A stretch of DNA of 59,225 nt from Bradyrhizobium neotropicale (GTDB lineage Bacteria > Pseudomonadota > Alphaproteobacteria > Rhizobiales > Xanthobacteraceae), in assembly GCF_001641695.1 (NCBI RefSeq), contig NZ_LSEF01000124.1:51927-111151 (forward strand). The letters are read 5' to 3'. Shown in pieces: positions 17,698 to 25,774 of the stretch. Numbering within the stretch: position 1 is the first letter of the stretch; each line of letters begins with the position of its first letter. The notes under the pieces are model-generated. The model did not search any database, was not told the DNA's origin, and worked only from the letters and a program-made list of their open reading frames with translations. A program made the position numbers and the translations under genes.

Positions 17698-18897
17698 ATG
17701 GACGCGCCACGAGACACCGGTTCCGTCACCACGCAGTCCGACAACGACGTCGTGCAGTGGCTGACCAATGACACGCGCGATGAGCGCTTCATCGACAATA
17801 TCTTCGCCGAGATGTGCATGCGGCTCCAGCGCGCAGGCATTCCAGTCAAGCGGGCAACGCTTCATGTTCTCATCCACCATCCGCAATGGCTCGGCGCCCG
17901 GATGATGTGGGCCGACGGGATGCGCGAGGCGGAGATCGCGCGCGTCGACTACGATGTCAGGGAGCGATCGGAATACATCGGCAGCTCCGCCAATGAGATC
18001 CAGGACGGTGCCGCCGAGGTCCGCGAGAATCTCGAGCAGGATCGCTCGCTCGGCCGCAAGCACGCCCTTTATGATGAAATGCGGGAAAAGGGCCTGACCG
18101 ACTATGTGGCGTGGCCGCTCTACCATACGCTCGGCAAGCGGCACATCGTGACCTTTGCCACCGACCGTTCCGGTGGTTTCGACGATGCGCATATCGCTAG
18201 CCTGAAAGGACTGTTGCCGGTTCTGGCGCTCGTCAGCGAGATCCGCGTCAAGAACCGGCTGGCGCGGACGCTGCTGGAAACCTATGTCGGATCCCACGCC
18301 GGCGAGCTCATCCTTGCGGGTGCCACCAGGCGCGGCAGCGGGACGACAGTGCGCGCCGCGATCATGATCTGCGACTTGCGCGATTTCACCCGGATCTCGG
18401 ACAGCTGGCCGCGCGATGACGTGATCGATCTCCTGAACGACTATTTCGATGCGATGTCGGAGCCGATTGCCCGGCATGGCGGCGAAATCCTGAAATTCAT
18501 CGGCGACGGCATGCTCGCCATCTTCCCGCTCAGTCAACCGCAAGCTTGCGCAAATCTGCTGCACGCCGTGACCGAGGCACAACAGGCCATGTCCGCCCTG
18601 AACGTGAGGAACCGCGACATCGGCCGCGCGCCGATGAATTACGGCATCGGCGTCCACGTCGGCGACGTCATGTACGGAAATATCGGTTCGCGAACCCGGC
18701 TCGACTTCACCGTCATCGGTCCTGCCGTCAACATGGCCTCGCGTCTCGAGGCCCTCACCAAGCAGTTGGGCAAGACGGTGCTGCTGTCACGCGCATTCGC
18801 CGACCTCGTCGAGCACGATTTCGCGCTGGAGCACGTCGGCGAATATGAGGTGCGCGGCTTCAGTGAGCCGATCGAGCTGTTCGCATATAACGGTTGA
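17698..18897 (+). CDS. class III adenylate/guanylate cyclase
   Basis: 399-aa protein with a GAF-like N-terminal region (about 1-200, unassigned) and a complete C-terminal class III cyclase domain. Visible catalytic residues: first metal Asp226 (CDLRDFT), purine-selecting Lys266 and second metal Asp270 (LKFIGDG), Asp in RLDFTVIG and the transition-state N/R in GPAVNMASRLE. The K...D pair is the adenylyl cyclase signature. The start ATG at 17698 has AGAGGCAGG just upstream. Probably cytosolic, as no transmembrane segment is apparent. A strong GC hairpin lies 10 bp after the stop. Confidence 0.88.
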   Translation: MDAPRDTGSVTTQSDNDVVQWLTNDTRDERFIDNIFAEMCMRLQRAGIPVKRATLHVLIHHPQWLGARMMWADGMREAEIARVDYDVRERSEYIGSSANEIQDGAAEVRENLEQDRSLGRKHALYDEMREKGLTDYVAWPLYHTLGKRHIVTFATDRSGGFDDAHIASLKGLLPVLALVSEIRVKNRLARTLLETYVGSHAGELILAGATRRGSGTTVRAAIMICDLRDFTRISDSWPRDDVIDLLNDYFDAMSEPIARHGGEILKFIGDGMLAIFPLSQPQACANLLHAVTEAQQAMSALNVRNRDIGRAPMNYGIGVHVGDVMYGNIGSRTRLDFTVIGPAVNMASRLEALTKQLGKTVLLSRAFADLVEHDFALEHVGEYEVRGFSEPIELFAYNG

Positions 18898-18906
18898 AGC
18901 CGCGCT

Positions 18907-18927
18907 GCGCGGAGCTGGGCTCCGCGC
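18907..18927. terminator. GC-rich hairpin between convergent genes
   Basis: Perfect 8-bp stem GCGCGGAG / CTCCGCGC with a 5-base loop, placed between the cyclase stop (18897) and the stop of the small minus-strand gene (18961). There is no T-run on either strand, so it is only a candidate bidirectional terminator. Confidence 0.45.
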
Positions 18928-18960
18928 AGGCTCGAGACGTCCTCTTGTTGAGGTGAGGCG

Positions 18961-19134
18961 TCAGTCGCAGACCCGCCTGCGAACAACAACGTCCTCGCCG
19001 AAGCGATTGGTGTGGTGGCTGATGATGGTCCGGCAGTCCGATCCGTAATCGCGATCGTAGTAATGATACCGGTCCGGGCCAGCGTAGACGCCTCCCGGTC
19101 CGACGCCGAATTCGATGGCATTGGCCGCCGTCAT
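18961..19134 (-). CDS. short Tyr/Arg-rich protein, apparently lacking its signal peptide
   Basis: 57-aa frame starting MTAANAIEFGVGPGGVYAGP, with a Tyr/Asp/Arg-rich middle and ending VVVRRRVCD. It has a GGAGGG site 9 bases before the ATG. The body resembles the small exported proteins common in Bradyrhizobium, where an F/IEFGVGPGGVYVGP segment follows a signal peptide. Here the start falls exactly at what looks like the signal cleavage region (TAANA), and no hydrophobic stretch is encoded in frame upstream. Either the gene is 5'-truncated or it has become cytosolic. Too short for most gene callers. Confidence 0.5.
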   Translation of the reverse strand: MTAANAIEFGVGPGGVYAGPDRYHYYDRDYGSDCRTIISHHTNRFGEDVVVRRRVCD

Positions 19135-19348
19135 CGTGCCGGCCCTCCGATCCTGGAAAGCAGCAGCTTCAGGATCGGTGACTTGTTCGCCTTGCGATAG
19201 GCGAGCACTCTCCGGCCTGACCGCGATCTGCCGAAGGGCAAACGGCCAGCTGCAATTTTCACATGATCGAGGCGGACTTCGACGCGAATACGAATGCGAT
19301 GGGAAGACGCGGCAAAGAGCAGCGTTCGCCGGCTCGCACGAAGGGCAG

Positions 19349-19606
19349 CTACGCGGACCGCGCCCTCTTGCGCGCCTTGCCGTCGGCCTTCGGAAAAGGT
19401 TCGGTAAGCCACATCAGGATCTTGGTCATGCCGAGCGCATCCGGAAGCTGGCCCCGCTTCATGATTCGCTGCAGGCTCGATGCCGTGGTGCCGATCTCGG
19501 CAGCCATGCTTCGAAGGGTCTGGCCACGCTTCTCCTGCAACGCCGCAAGCGCAAGACCAAGGCGGGATACGGCGGGAGCCGCTGTCGGGCGCGTTCGGTT
19601 GGTCAT
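19349..19606 (-). CDS. small helix-turn-helix protein
   Basis: 85-aa protein with a central helix-turn-helix-like segment (QTLRSMAAEIGTTASSLQ then IMKRGQLPDALGM), flanked by basic N- and C-termini (KADGKARKRARSA). It may be a XRE/Cro-type small regulator. It lies between two unrelated small genes on the same strand, and nothing nearby identifies a target. Confidence 0.6.
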   Translation of the reverse strand: MTNRTRPTAAPAVSRLGLALAALQEKRGQTLRSMAAEIGTTASSLQRIMKRGQLPDALGMTKILMWLTEPFPKADGKARKRARSA

Positions 19607-19643
19607 GGGATTCTGCTGGTTTCCGAAGAATGGTGCCGCGGTT

Positions 19644-19976
19644 TCAAATCTCGTCTGCTTCGCGGGCGCCGATCGGCGCCTTCGGGTTCCGCGGCTTTGA
19701 GCGGCTGCTGCTGACCAGGCCTCTGGCGGCGTCGAAGGCTTCGAGCAAGGGCGGGGTCACGGTTTCGACGACAGTCAGCGCGGCCGAAATGATGACGTGA
19801 CGAAAGGAGAGCTTATCGTCCTCCTCATCGGGCGGACCGGCGCGCCGATGGATCGGTATAGGCAATAAGCCGCCCGGGCCGCGCGATGACGGCTTGCGCG
19901 CCGGGATCATGAGCACAACGAACAGGGCATTCAGCAACAGCCAGATGCCCAGGATTATCAGAAACGTCCGCATCAA
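19644..19976 (-). CDS. small membrane protein, unknown function
   Basis: 110 aa with one N-terminal hydrophobic segment (FLIILGIWLLLNALFVVLM), then a basic stretch, and a cytosolic or periplasmic tail containing DEEDDKLSFRHVIISAALTVVETV. The first hydrophobic run is long enough for a membrane anchor or uncleaved signal. No family recognised. Either of two adjacent Met codons can start it. Confidence 0.55.
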   Translation of the reverse strand: MMRTFLIILGIWLLLNALFVVLMIPARKPSSRGPGGLLPIPIHRRAGPPDEEDDKLSFRHVIISAALTVVETVTPPLLEAFDAARGLVSSSRSKPRNPKAPIGAREADEI

Positions 19977-20530
19977 AAGTCCGCAAAACTACGGGAGCCG
20001 TAGAACAAGTGGAGCTTGCAGTATGCTTTACGCGGCCGTCACAATTGTCCGTGCGGTCTTTTAACGCAAGTTAAAAAATCACTACTTCATTCGGAAAGCG
20101 CAAAATTCCGCCATCGGGGTCTGCCGACGCCCGCCGACCAGACCCAGCCTTCCTTCCGCGGCTGAGAAGCTTGACGCCAAGCCGCCGCGGCGTGCCCCAC
20201 CCGGCGGTATCTGGTGCAGTGGTCCCGTTGGCCTCGACTTCCTCTGCGAGCTGCCATGCGCGTTGTCTCGCGGTGCTCCCGTCCGTGCAATCCAGATCGA
20301 TCCGACTTTCGACACGCTCGTCAGGTTCGAGCAAATGGGCTCACTTCCGTCGACCTGTCCCCGCGCGGCTTACCGCCGACGCAGATATCCTTGAAGTTGT
20401 CGATGGTACGAAGGGGCGCCGGCGCCGGCGAATTGAGACGTCGGCGGCGTCCCAGCTGGAGCTGCCGCCCATTGATTTAGTCCCGCCTTCGAGTTCAATT
20501 TCTTCATACCCCTCGACGCTGGAGGCGAAG
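19977..20530. other. 554-bp intergenic stretch
   Basis: No convincing gene. An 87-residue minus-strand frame (20071-20334) has a faintly protein-like beginning but degenerates into low-complexity Arg/Gly. The last 10 bases contain the ribosome site (GGAGG) of the methyltransferase. Local GC is lower around 20030-20095 (the A/T-rich TTTTAACGCAAGTTAAAAAATC), which could be a promoter region; no clear -35/-10 was assigned. Confidence 0.4.
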
Positions 20531-21331
20531 ATGAGCGGGATGGAGTACACCAAGGAAAACGCGAAACGGCTCGAAAGAATCTATCTCACAGGGGATGTGA
20601 AGGCACAACGCGCGGAGACAATTCGGCGCCTCGATTTGTCTGCCGGTGAGCGTGTTCTGGATATCGGGTGTGGTCCGGGCTATCTGTGCGAAAGCATGGC
20701 GCAGATCGTTGGACGTGATGGTGCTGTCGTCGGCGTCGATGTTTCGACCGACCTGATAGCCGTCTGCAATCGGCGGAAAGCGTCCGACTGGATTTCATAT
20801 TCCATCGGCGACGCGACCAGGTTGAGCGAGGCAGATGCATCGTTTGATGTCGTTGTCTGCACACAGGTTGCCGAATACGTGCCCGACGTCGATCGCGCCC
20901 TCATCGAGGCATTTCGTGTCCTGAAGCCAGGCGGCCGAGCGATTTTTGTCGCGACGGATTGGGACGCTGTGGTGTGGCATTCCGAAGACCCGGAACGCAT
21001 GGCCTCGGTCATGAAATCGTGGGAAGCGCACTGTGCTCACCCGCGTCTCCCAAGATCCATGGCCTGCAGATTGGTCGACGCAGGATTTCACCTGGACGGC
21101 GCATCCGTTTTTCCGATTTTGAATCTGCAATATGATGATGAGAGCTACAGCAAGGGACTGGCCCAGGGCATTCAGAACTTCGTCGGACGCAGGAACGACG
21201 TTTCTGCCGATGATCTGAACGCCTGGCATGGCGAGTTCGCTCGCCTCAGCGAGGCAGGAAGATACTTCTTCAGCACTAACCGCTATATCTTCCGAGCGTC
21301 AAAACCTGCTGTGCATACCCAGTTGAAATGA
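20531..21331 (+). CDS. class I SAM-dependent methyltransferase
   Basis: 266-aa methyltransferase. Motif I is VLDIGCGPGYLCESM, followed by VVGVDVSTDLI (acidic ribose-binding residue) and FDVVVCTQVAEYVPDVDRAL with FRVLKPGG (motif IV and post-motif). This is the UbiE/MenG/Coq5-like fold; the acceptor could be a quinone, sterol-like or other small molecule. The ATG at 20531 has GGAGG 5-8 bases upstream. It stands alone between small genes and a long non-coding stretch. Confidence 0.87.
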   Translation: MSGMEYTKENAKRLERIYLTGDVKAQRAETIRRLDLSAGERVLDIGCGPGYLCESMAQIVGRDGAVVGVDVSTDLIAVCNRRKASDWISYSIGDATRLSEADASFDVVVCTQVAEYVPDVDRALIEAFRVLKPGGRAIFVATDWDAVVWHSEDPERMASVMKSWEAHCAHPRLPRSMACRLVDAGFHLDGASVFPILNLQYDDESYSKGLAQGIQNFVGRRNDVSADDLNAWHGEFARLSEAGRYFFSTNRYIFRASKPAVHTQLK

Positions 21332-21410
21332 TGCTCTCGGCATGAAGGCGCGGACTGAGGATGCTCGTGTCCATCACTTCGCGAGTCGCTAAGCGCGCCA
21401 GATCGGCCAA

Positions 21411-21454
21411 TAAAAAAGCGCTGCCGGGCTCGAAATACACGTCCCCGCAGCGCT
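21411..21454 (-). terminator. Rho-independent terminator
   Basis: On the minus strand, AGCGCTGCGGGG pairs with CCCGGCAGCGCT (one bulge) and is followed by TTTTTTATT. It sits about 40 bases past the TAA of a short minus-strand frame (21492-21665) and about 500 bases past lysR, so something ending here is transcribed leftward. Confidence 0.7.
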
Positions 21455-21491
21455 CTATTCTCTAACTGGACGCTGAAATCCCAGTTGGTTC

Positions 21492-21665
21492 TTAGTATGC
21501 AATGGTCATGCCACAGCTTTGTGACAGAGTCTCGCGCCAGCCGAACGCATCACCCCCAATTCCGTTGATTGAGGGAAGGCCCCACCGGGGCTGGCTTGGC
21601 GGGGCCCTCCACCCAAGCACAAGGCCGCAAACAATCGCTCGTGCGGCCCCGTCCCAAGGTGGCAC
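21492..21665 (-). CDS. possible short protein or small-RNA gene before terminator
   Basis: 57-codon frame from GTG at 21665, ending in the segment GDAFGWRETLSQSCGMTIAY just before the intrinsic terminator. There is only a weak ribosome site (AGGCGCAGA). The frame alone is weak evidence; the terminator makes a short transcript likely, which could equally be a non-coding RNA or the 3' UTR of lysR. Upstream, 21666-21948 has no gene I can support. Confidence 0.25.
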   Translation of the reverse strand: MPPWDGAARAIVCGLVLGWRAPPSQPRWGLPSINGIGGDAFGWRETLSQSCGMTIAY

Positions 21666-21948
21666 TCTGCGCCTGATTGCCCGAGCTTGTCCGGGCGCTC
21701 GTCACGATAAAATCCTGACGGAGATCAGACTAAGGACGATTCGACGATTCAAGATTGCGATGGCGGGAGCATGCACCTCGAAAAATTCATCGGATCGCCA
21801 TTTTTCCCCGAACTGTCCGCAAGTGAACATTCGAACCTTTCGACGTCGGAAAACTTCTAGCCAATATCGGGTTGCGACGCCCCGGGGCAGCGGCTCCCAA
21901 GGGCTTGGCGTACAGCCATCATGAGAGGGCCAGAACCCGACCCGCATT

Positions 21949-22845
21949 TCAGTGCGAGGAACGTACGTCTCGGTCTTCGAGCTGAGACACGATCCAGTCT
22001 GCGAAAGCGCGAACAGCGGATCGTTGTCGGCTGGCGCGCGGATAGACGAGGCGGTGACCGATATAGTGCATGTCGGTTGCGTGTCCTGCCAGGGGAGCAA
22101 CCAGCCGTCGGGAGGCCAATTCGCGTTCTGCCAGGAGGGTCGATTCCAGCGCCACACCCAATCCCTCCGCAGCCGTTGCGATTGCCAGAAAGCTCCGGTC
22201 GAATCTCATGCCGTGAAGCGCGGGCGCTTCGAGCCCATTGGCCGCGAACCATTGATGCCACTGGATCTGCTTCATGTCCGAACGAATGAGCGTCCGATGG
22301 AGGAGATCGGCCGGCTTCCTGATCGATTTCGCGAGCGCGGGGGAGCAGAGGGGAGTGACCGTCTCTTCCTTGAGGGGAATGACCTCGACGCCCTCGGCGC
22401 GCGGCTGGCCGTAGACAATGTCGACATCGAAGTCGTCATTGCTGAAGCGTGCATAGTCCGTGCTTGCGGCCAACCGAACTTCCAGCTTTGGATAGGATTT
22501 GAGGAACTGTGCAAGCCGCGGGGCCAGCCATTGTGCCGCAAAGCTGGGCGCTGAATGGACGCGCACCAATTGCGGTCCGCGCGCGGCGACCTCCTCGAGA
22601 CCGCGGCGAAGCTGATCGAAGGCCGCTCCCGCGTGACGCATCAGGTTCTCGCCCGCCGGCGTGAGCCGCACGGCCCGTGCGCTGCGCTCGAACAGGACAG
22701 TCCCGATCGTCGTCTCGAGCTTGCGGATCGCGTGACTGACCGCGCTCGGCGTCAAGTGAAGCTCATTCGCTGCATCGCGAAACGATCCGGTGCGAGCCGC
22801 GGCTTCGAAGGCTCGAATTGCCGATATCGGGACGTTCGATAGCAT
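21949..22845 (-). CDS. LysR-family transcriptional regulator (GcvA-like)
   Basis: 298 aa. An N-terminal winged helix-turn-helix (AIRAFEAAARTGSFRDAANE, then LHLTPSAVSHAIRKLE) is followed by a periplasmic-binding-protein-like effector domain. The start MLSNVPISAIRAFEAA matches the usual LysR beginning. It is divergent from the SDR/transketolase/TRAP operon with a 110-bp gap, the classic arrangement in which the regulator controls the operon and itself. A T-N11-A palindrome lies directly upstream of its own start. Confidence 0.92.
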   Translation of the reverse strand: MLSNVPISAIRAFEAAARTGSFRDAANELHLTPSAVSHAIRKLETTIGTVLFERSARAVRLTPAGENLMRHAGAAFDQLRRGLEEVAARGPQLVRVHSAPSFAAQWLAPRLAQFLKSYPKLEVRLAASTDYARFSNDDFDVDIVYGQPRAEGVEVIPLKEETVTPLCSPALAKSIRKPADLLHRTLIRSDMKQIQWHQWFAANGLEAPALHGMRFDRSFLAIATAAEGLGVALESTLLAERELASRRLVAPLAGHATDMHYIGHRLVYPRASRQRSAVRAFADWIVSQLEDRDVRSSH

Positions 22846-22852
22846 CTCATAA

Positions 22853-22867
22853 GTGAACCAGATTCAC
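22853..22867. promoter_or_regulatory. candidate LysR-type operator
   Basis: Perfect inverted repeat GTGAA-N5-TTCAC in the divergent lysR-SDR gap, containing the T-N11-A core typical of LysR boxes. It ends 8 bp from the lysR start codon, a position suited to autorepression; a second activation half-site nearer the SDR promoter was not identified. Confidence 0.5.
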
Positions 22868-22955
22868 CGATCCGTGACAACTACGCGTTTGTCTGTGGTG
22901 CATCCACGCGCCATTCCTGGCCCGGCAAGAAAGAACAAATGAGCGGGAGGAGTTG

Positions 22956-23705
22956 ATGCTGCTCAGCGGCAAAACGGCGATCATTTCGGGCGCGGCCTCG
23001 CAGCGAGGCATCGGGCTTGCCACGGCGCGGCGGTTCGCGGCCGAAGGCGCGCGGGTCGCCATTGTCGACATCGATGCGGGTGCCGCGGCTGACGCCGCAG
23101 CGACGCTTGGAAAGTCCCACATTGGTCTCGGCTGCAACGTCGCCGACAAATCCTCCTGCGAGAAGGCAGTCGCAAATGTGGTCGAAGCCTTCGGGGCCAT
23201 CGATATCCTGATCAACAATGCCGGTATCACCCAGCCGGTCAAATTTCTGGAGATCTCGCCGGCTGACTGGGATCGCATCCAGGATGTCAATCTGAAGGGG
23301 GTCCTCTTCCTGTCGCAAGCTGTGATCCCGCAGATGCGCGCGCGGAAGTCCGGCTCGATCGCCTGCATGTCCTCGGTTTCGGCGCAGCGCGGCGGCGGGA
23401 TTTTTGGCGGTCCGCATTACTCGGCGGCGAAGGCCGGCGTCCTTGGCCTTGCCAAGGCCATGGCGCGCGAGTTCGGCCCGGACGGCATCCGCGTCAATTG
23501 CGTCACGCCGGGGCTGATCGGCACCGACATCACCGCCGGCAAGCTGACCGAGGAGATGAAGGCGAAGATCCTCGAAGGCATTCCGCTCAATCGTCTCGGC
23601 TCGGCCGACGACGTCGCCGGCATCTATACCTTCCTGGCGTCGGACCTCTCCGCCTACGTGACCGGTGCGGTCATCGACGTCAACGGCGGCATGCTCATCC
23701 ACTGA
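22956..23705 (+). CDS. short-chain dehydrogenase/reductase
   Basis: 249-aa classical SDR. The cofactor loop SGAASQRGIG (T-G-x3-G-x-G variant with Ser), NNAGI, the catalytic Ser in SSVSAQRGG and the YSAAK Tyr/Lys pair are all present; the C-terminus has VNGGMLIH. Asp at the end of beta2 (VDIDAG) suggests NAD(H). The start is the ATG at 22956 after GGGAGGAG. It is the first gene of an operon with split transketolase and TRAP transporter genes, so it probably oxidises or reduces the imported polyol or sugar substrate. Confidence 0.92.
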   Translation: MLLSGKTAIISGAASQRGIGLATARRFAAEGARVAIVDIDAGAAADAAATLGKSHIGLGCNVADKSSCEKAVANVVEAFGAIDILINNAGITQPVKFLEISPADWDRIQDVNLKGVLFLSQAVIPQMRARKSGSIACMSSVSAQRGGGIFGGPHYSAAKAGVLGLAKAMAREFGPDGIRVNCVTPGLIGTDITAGKLTEEMKAKILEGIPLNRLGSADDVAGIYTFLASDLSAYVTGAVIDVNGGMLIH

Positions 23706-23726
23706 GCGCAGACGAGGTCCAGACCA

Positions 23727-24578
23727 ATGGAAACGGCGACGAAGACGCTCACGAACACGCCCGCGCTTGCGGACCGTGCCTACAACATCCGCCGCAATGC
23801 CCTACGCATGGGTGAGGTTCAGGGACAAGGCTATATTGCGCAGGCGCTCGACATCTCCGACGTTCTCGCAGTCGCCTATTTCCATGCGATGCGTTACCGC
23901 CCGGAAGATCCTTCCTGGGAAGGGCGAGACCGCTTCCTGCTCTCCAACGGGCACTACGCGATCGCGCTCTACGCGGCTCTGATCGAGGCGGGGATCGTCC
24001 CCGAAGAGGAGCTCGAGACCTACGGCAGCGACGACAGCCGTCTGCCGATGTCGGGCATGGCCTCCTACACGCCCGGAATGGAGATGTCGGGCGGCTCGCT
24101 CGGATTAGGGCTCAGCATCGCGGTCGGCATGGGGCTCGGCCTCAAGCGCAAGAAATCCGAGTCGCGGGTGTACACGTTGTTCTCCGACGGTGAGCTCGAT
24201 GAGGGGTCCGTCTGGGAAGCGATCCAGTCGGCAGGTCACTACAAGCTGGACAATCTGATCGCCATCGTCGACGTCAACAATCAGCAAGCGGACGGTCCTT
24301 CGACGCAGGTGATGGGGTTCGAACCGCTGGTCGACAAGCTCCGGGCCTTCGGCTGGTTCGTGCAGCGCGTCGACGGCAACGATCTCGATGCCGTGATTGC
24401 AGCGTTCGATGCGGCCAAATCGCATCCCGAGCCCAAGCCGCGGATGATCGTTGCGGACACGCTGATGGGCAAGGGCGTTCCGTTCCTGGAGCAGCGCGAG
24501 AAGAACCACTTCATCCGCGTCGAGCAGCACGAGTGGCAGCTCGCGCTTGCCGCGCTCGAGGCCGGGAGGCAGCCATGA
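23727..24578 (+). CDS. transketolase, N-terminal (TPP-binding) subunit
   Basis: 283-aa half-length transketolase. It has the thiamine-diphosphate site SDGELDEGSVWEA...VDVNNQQ (G-D-G-x...N-N form), HYAIALYA near the N-terminus and GMEMSGGSLGLGL before the TPP site. Half-size two-gene transketolases occur in several catabolic operons, where they act on unusual ketoses or sugar acids. The stop overlaps the start of the C-terminal subunit (ATGA), so the two chains are made together. Confidence 0.92.
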   Translation: METATKTLTNTPALADRAYNIRRNALRMGEVQGQGYIAQALDISDVLAVAYFHAMRYRPEDPSWEGRDRFLLSNGHYAIALYAALIEAGIVPEEELETYGSDDSRLPMSGMASYTPGMEMSGGSLGLGLSIAVGMGLGLKRKKSESRVYTLFSDGELDEGSVWEAIQSAGHYKLDNLIAIVDVNNQQADGPSTQVMGFEPLVDKLRAFGWFVQRVDGNDLDAVIAAFDAAKSHPEPKPRMIVADTLMGKGVPFLEQREKNHFIRVEQHEWQLALAALEAGRQP

Positions 24579-25585
24579 AGACCGTCAGACCAGCACCGCA
24601 ACCGGGAAAGCCGCGCCTCACCACCTCGGCGATGATCGCCTCGATCGCGGCCGAGGGGCAGAAGACGAGACCTGCGCCGTTTGGGCACGCGCTCGTCGAG
24701 CTCGCGCGTAGCCGCCCCGACGTGATCGGCATGACGGCCGATCTCGGTAAATACACCGATCTGCACATCTTCGGAAAGGAATTCCCGGACCGCTTTTATC
24801 AGATGGGCATGGCCGAGCAATTGCTGTTCGGTGCCGCCTCGGGCCTTGCTGCCGAAGGCTTCATGCCCTTTGCGACCACCTACGCGGTATTTGCATCGCG
24901 GCGTGCCTATGACTTCATTCACCAGACGATCGCGGAGGAAGACCGCAACGTGAAGATCGTCTGCGCGCTGCCGGGCCTGACCTCGGGCTACGGCCCGAGC
25001 CACCAGGCCGCCGAGGACCTCGCGCTGTTTCGCGCCATGCCGAACATGACGGTCATCGATCCCTGCGACGCCCATGAGATCGAGCAGATGGTGCCCGCAA
25101 TCGCGGCACATCGCGGGCCGGTCTACGCCCGCCTGCTGCGGGGACAGGTGCCGGTCGTGCTCGACGAATATGACTACAAGTTCGAGCTCGGCAAGGCCAA
25201 GCTGATCCGCGACGGACGAGACGTTCTGATCATCTCGTCTGGCCTCATGACCATGCGTGCGCTCGAGGCGGCGCAGGCCTTGAAGGACGACCGCGTCGAT
25301 ACCGCGGTGCTGCATGTTCCGACCATCAAGCCGCTCGATACCGAGGCGATCTTGCGTGAGGCCGGCAAGTCCGGCCGTCTCGTCGTCGTCGCCGAGAACC
25401 ACACCGTGATAGGTGGCCTCGGCGAAGCGGTCGCCGCACTCCTGATGCGTTCGGGCATTCATCCGGCTTTCCGCCAGATCGCGTTGCCGGACGAATTTCT
25501 CGACGCCGGCGCGCTTCCGACGCTGCACGACCGTTACGGCATTTCGACCGCAGAAGTCTCACGACAGATCCGGCAGTGGCTGTAG
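24575..25585 (+). CDS. transketolase, C-terminal subunit
   Basis: 336-aa pyrimidine-binding plus C-terminal half. The conserved Glu that activates TPP is in MGMAEQLLFGAASGLA, and the C-terminal regulatory-type domain is complete (SSGLMTMRALEAAQAL). The ATG at 24575 overlaps the N-subunit stop. It forms one enzyme with the preceding gene. A 189-bp gap separates it from dctP, without an obvious terminator. Confidence 0.92.
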   Translation: MKTVRPAPQPGKPRLTTSAMIASIAAEGQKTRPAPFGHALVELARSRPDVIGMTADLGKYTDLHIFGKEFPDRFYQMGMAEQLLFGAASGLAAEGFMPFATTYAVFASRRAYDFIHQTIAEEDRNVKIVCALPGLTSGYGPSHQAAEDLALFRAMPNMTVIDPCDAHEIEQMVPAIAAHRGPVYARLLRGQVPVVLDEYDYKFELGKAKLIRDGRDVLIISSGLMTMRALEAAQALKDDRVDTAVLHVPTIKPLDTEAILREAGKSGRLVVVAENHTVIGGLGEAVAALLMRSGIHPAFRQIALPDEFLDAGALPTLHDRYGISTAEVSRQIRQWL

Positions 25586-25774
25586 CGCATCAACGCTGCC
25601 GGCGACGCCACGAAATTCAAGGCAAGCGGCCACGTCGCTCGCGTGCTTGCGATGCGAACGAGGGCCGCTGCCCAAACTCCGGCGGTCGAGAGCCGGCAAA
25701 GAGAATCCCGAAGCTGCGCGGTCGGCAACGATGCGGCGCGAGCGGGAAGGCTATTGCAGAACAAGGAGGAAACC

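Noticed and set aside
20071..20334. 87-codon minus-strand frame
   Set aside because: Only the first part looks protein-like; no ribosome site, and two other frames are open over the same stretch.
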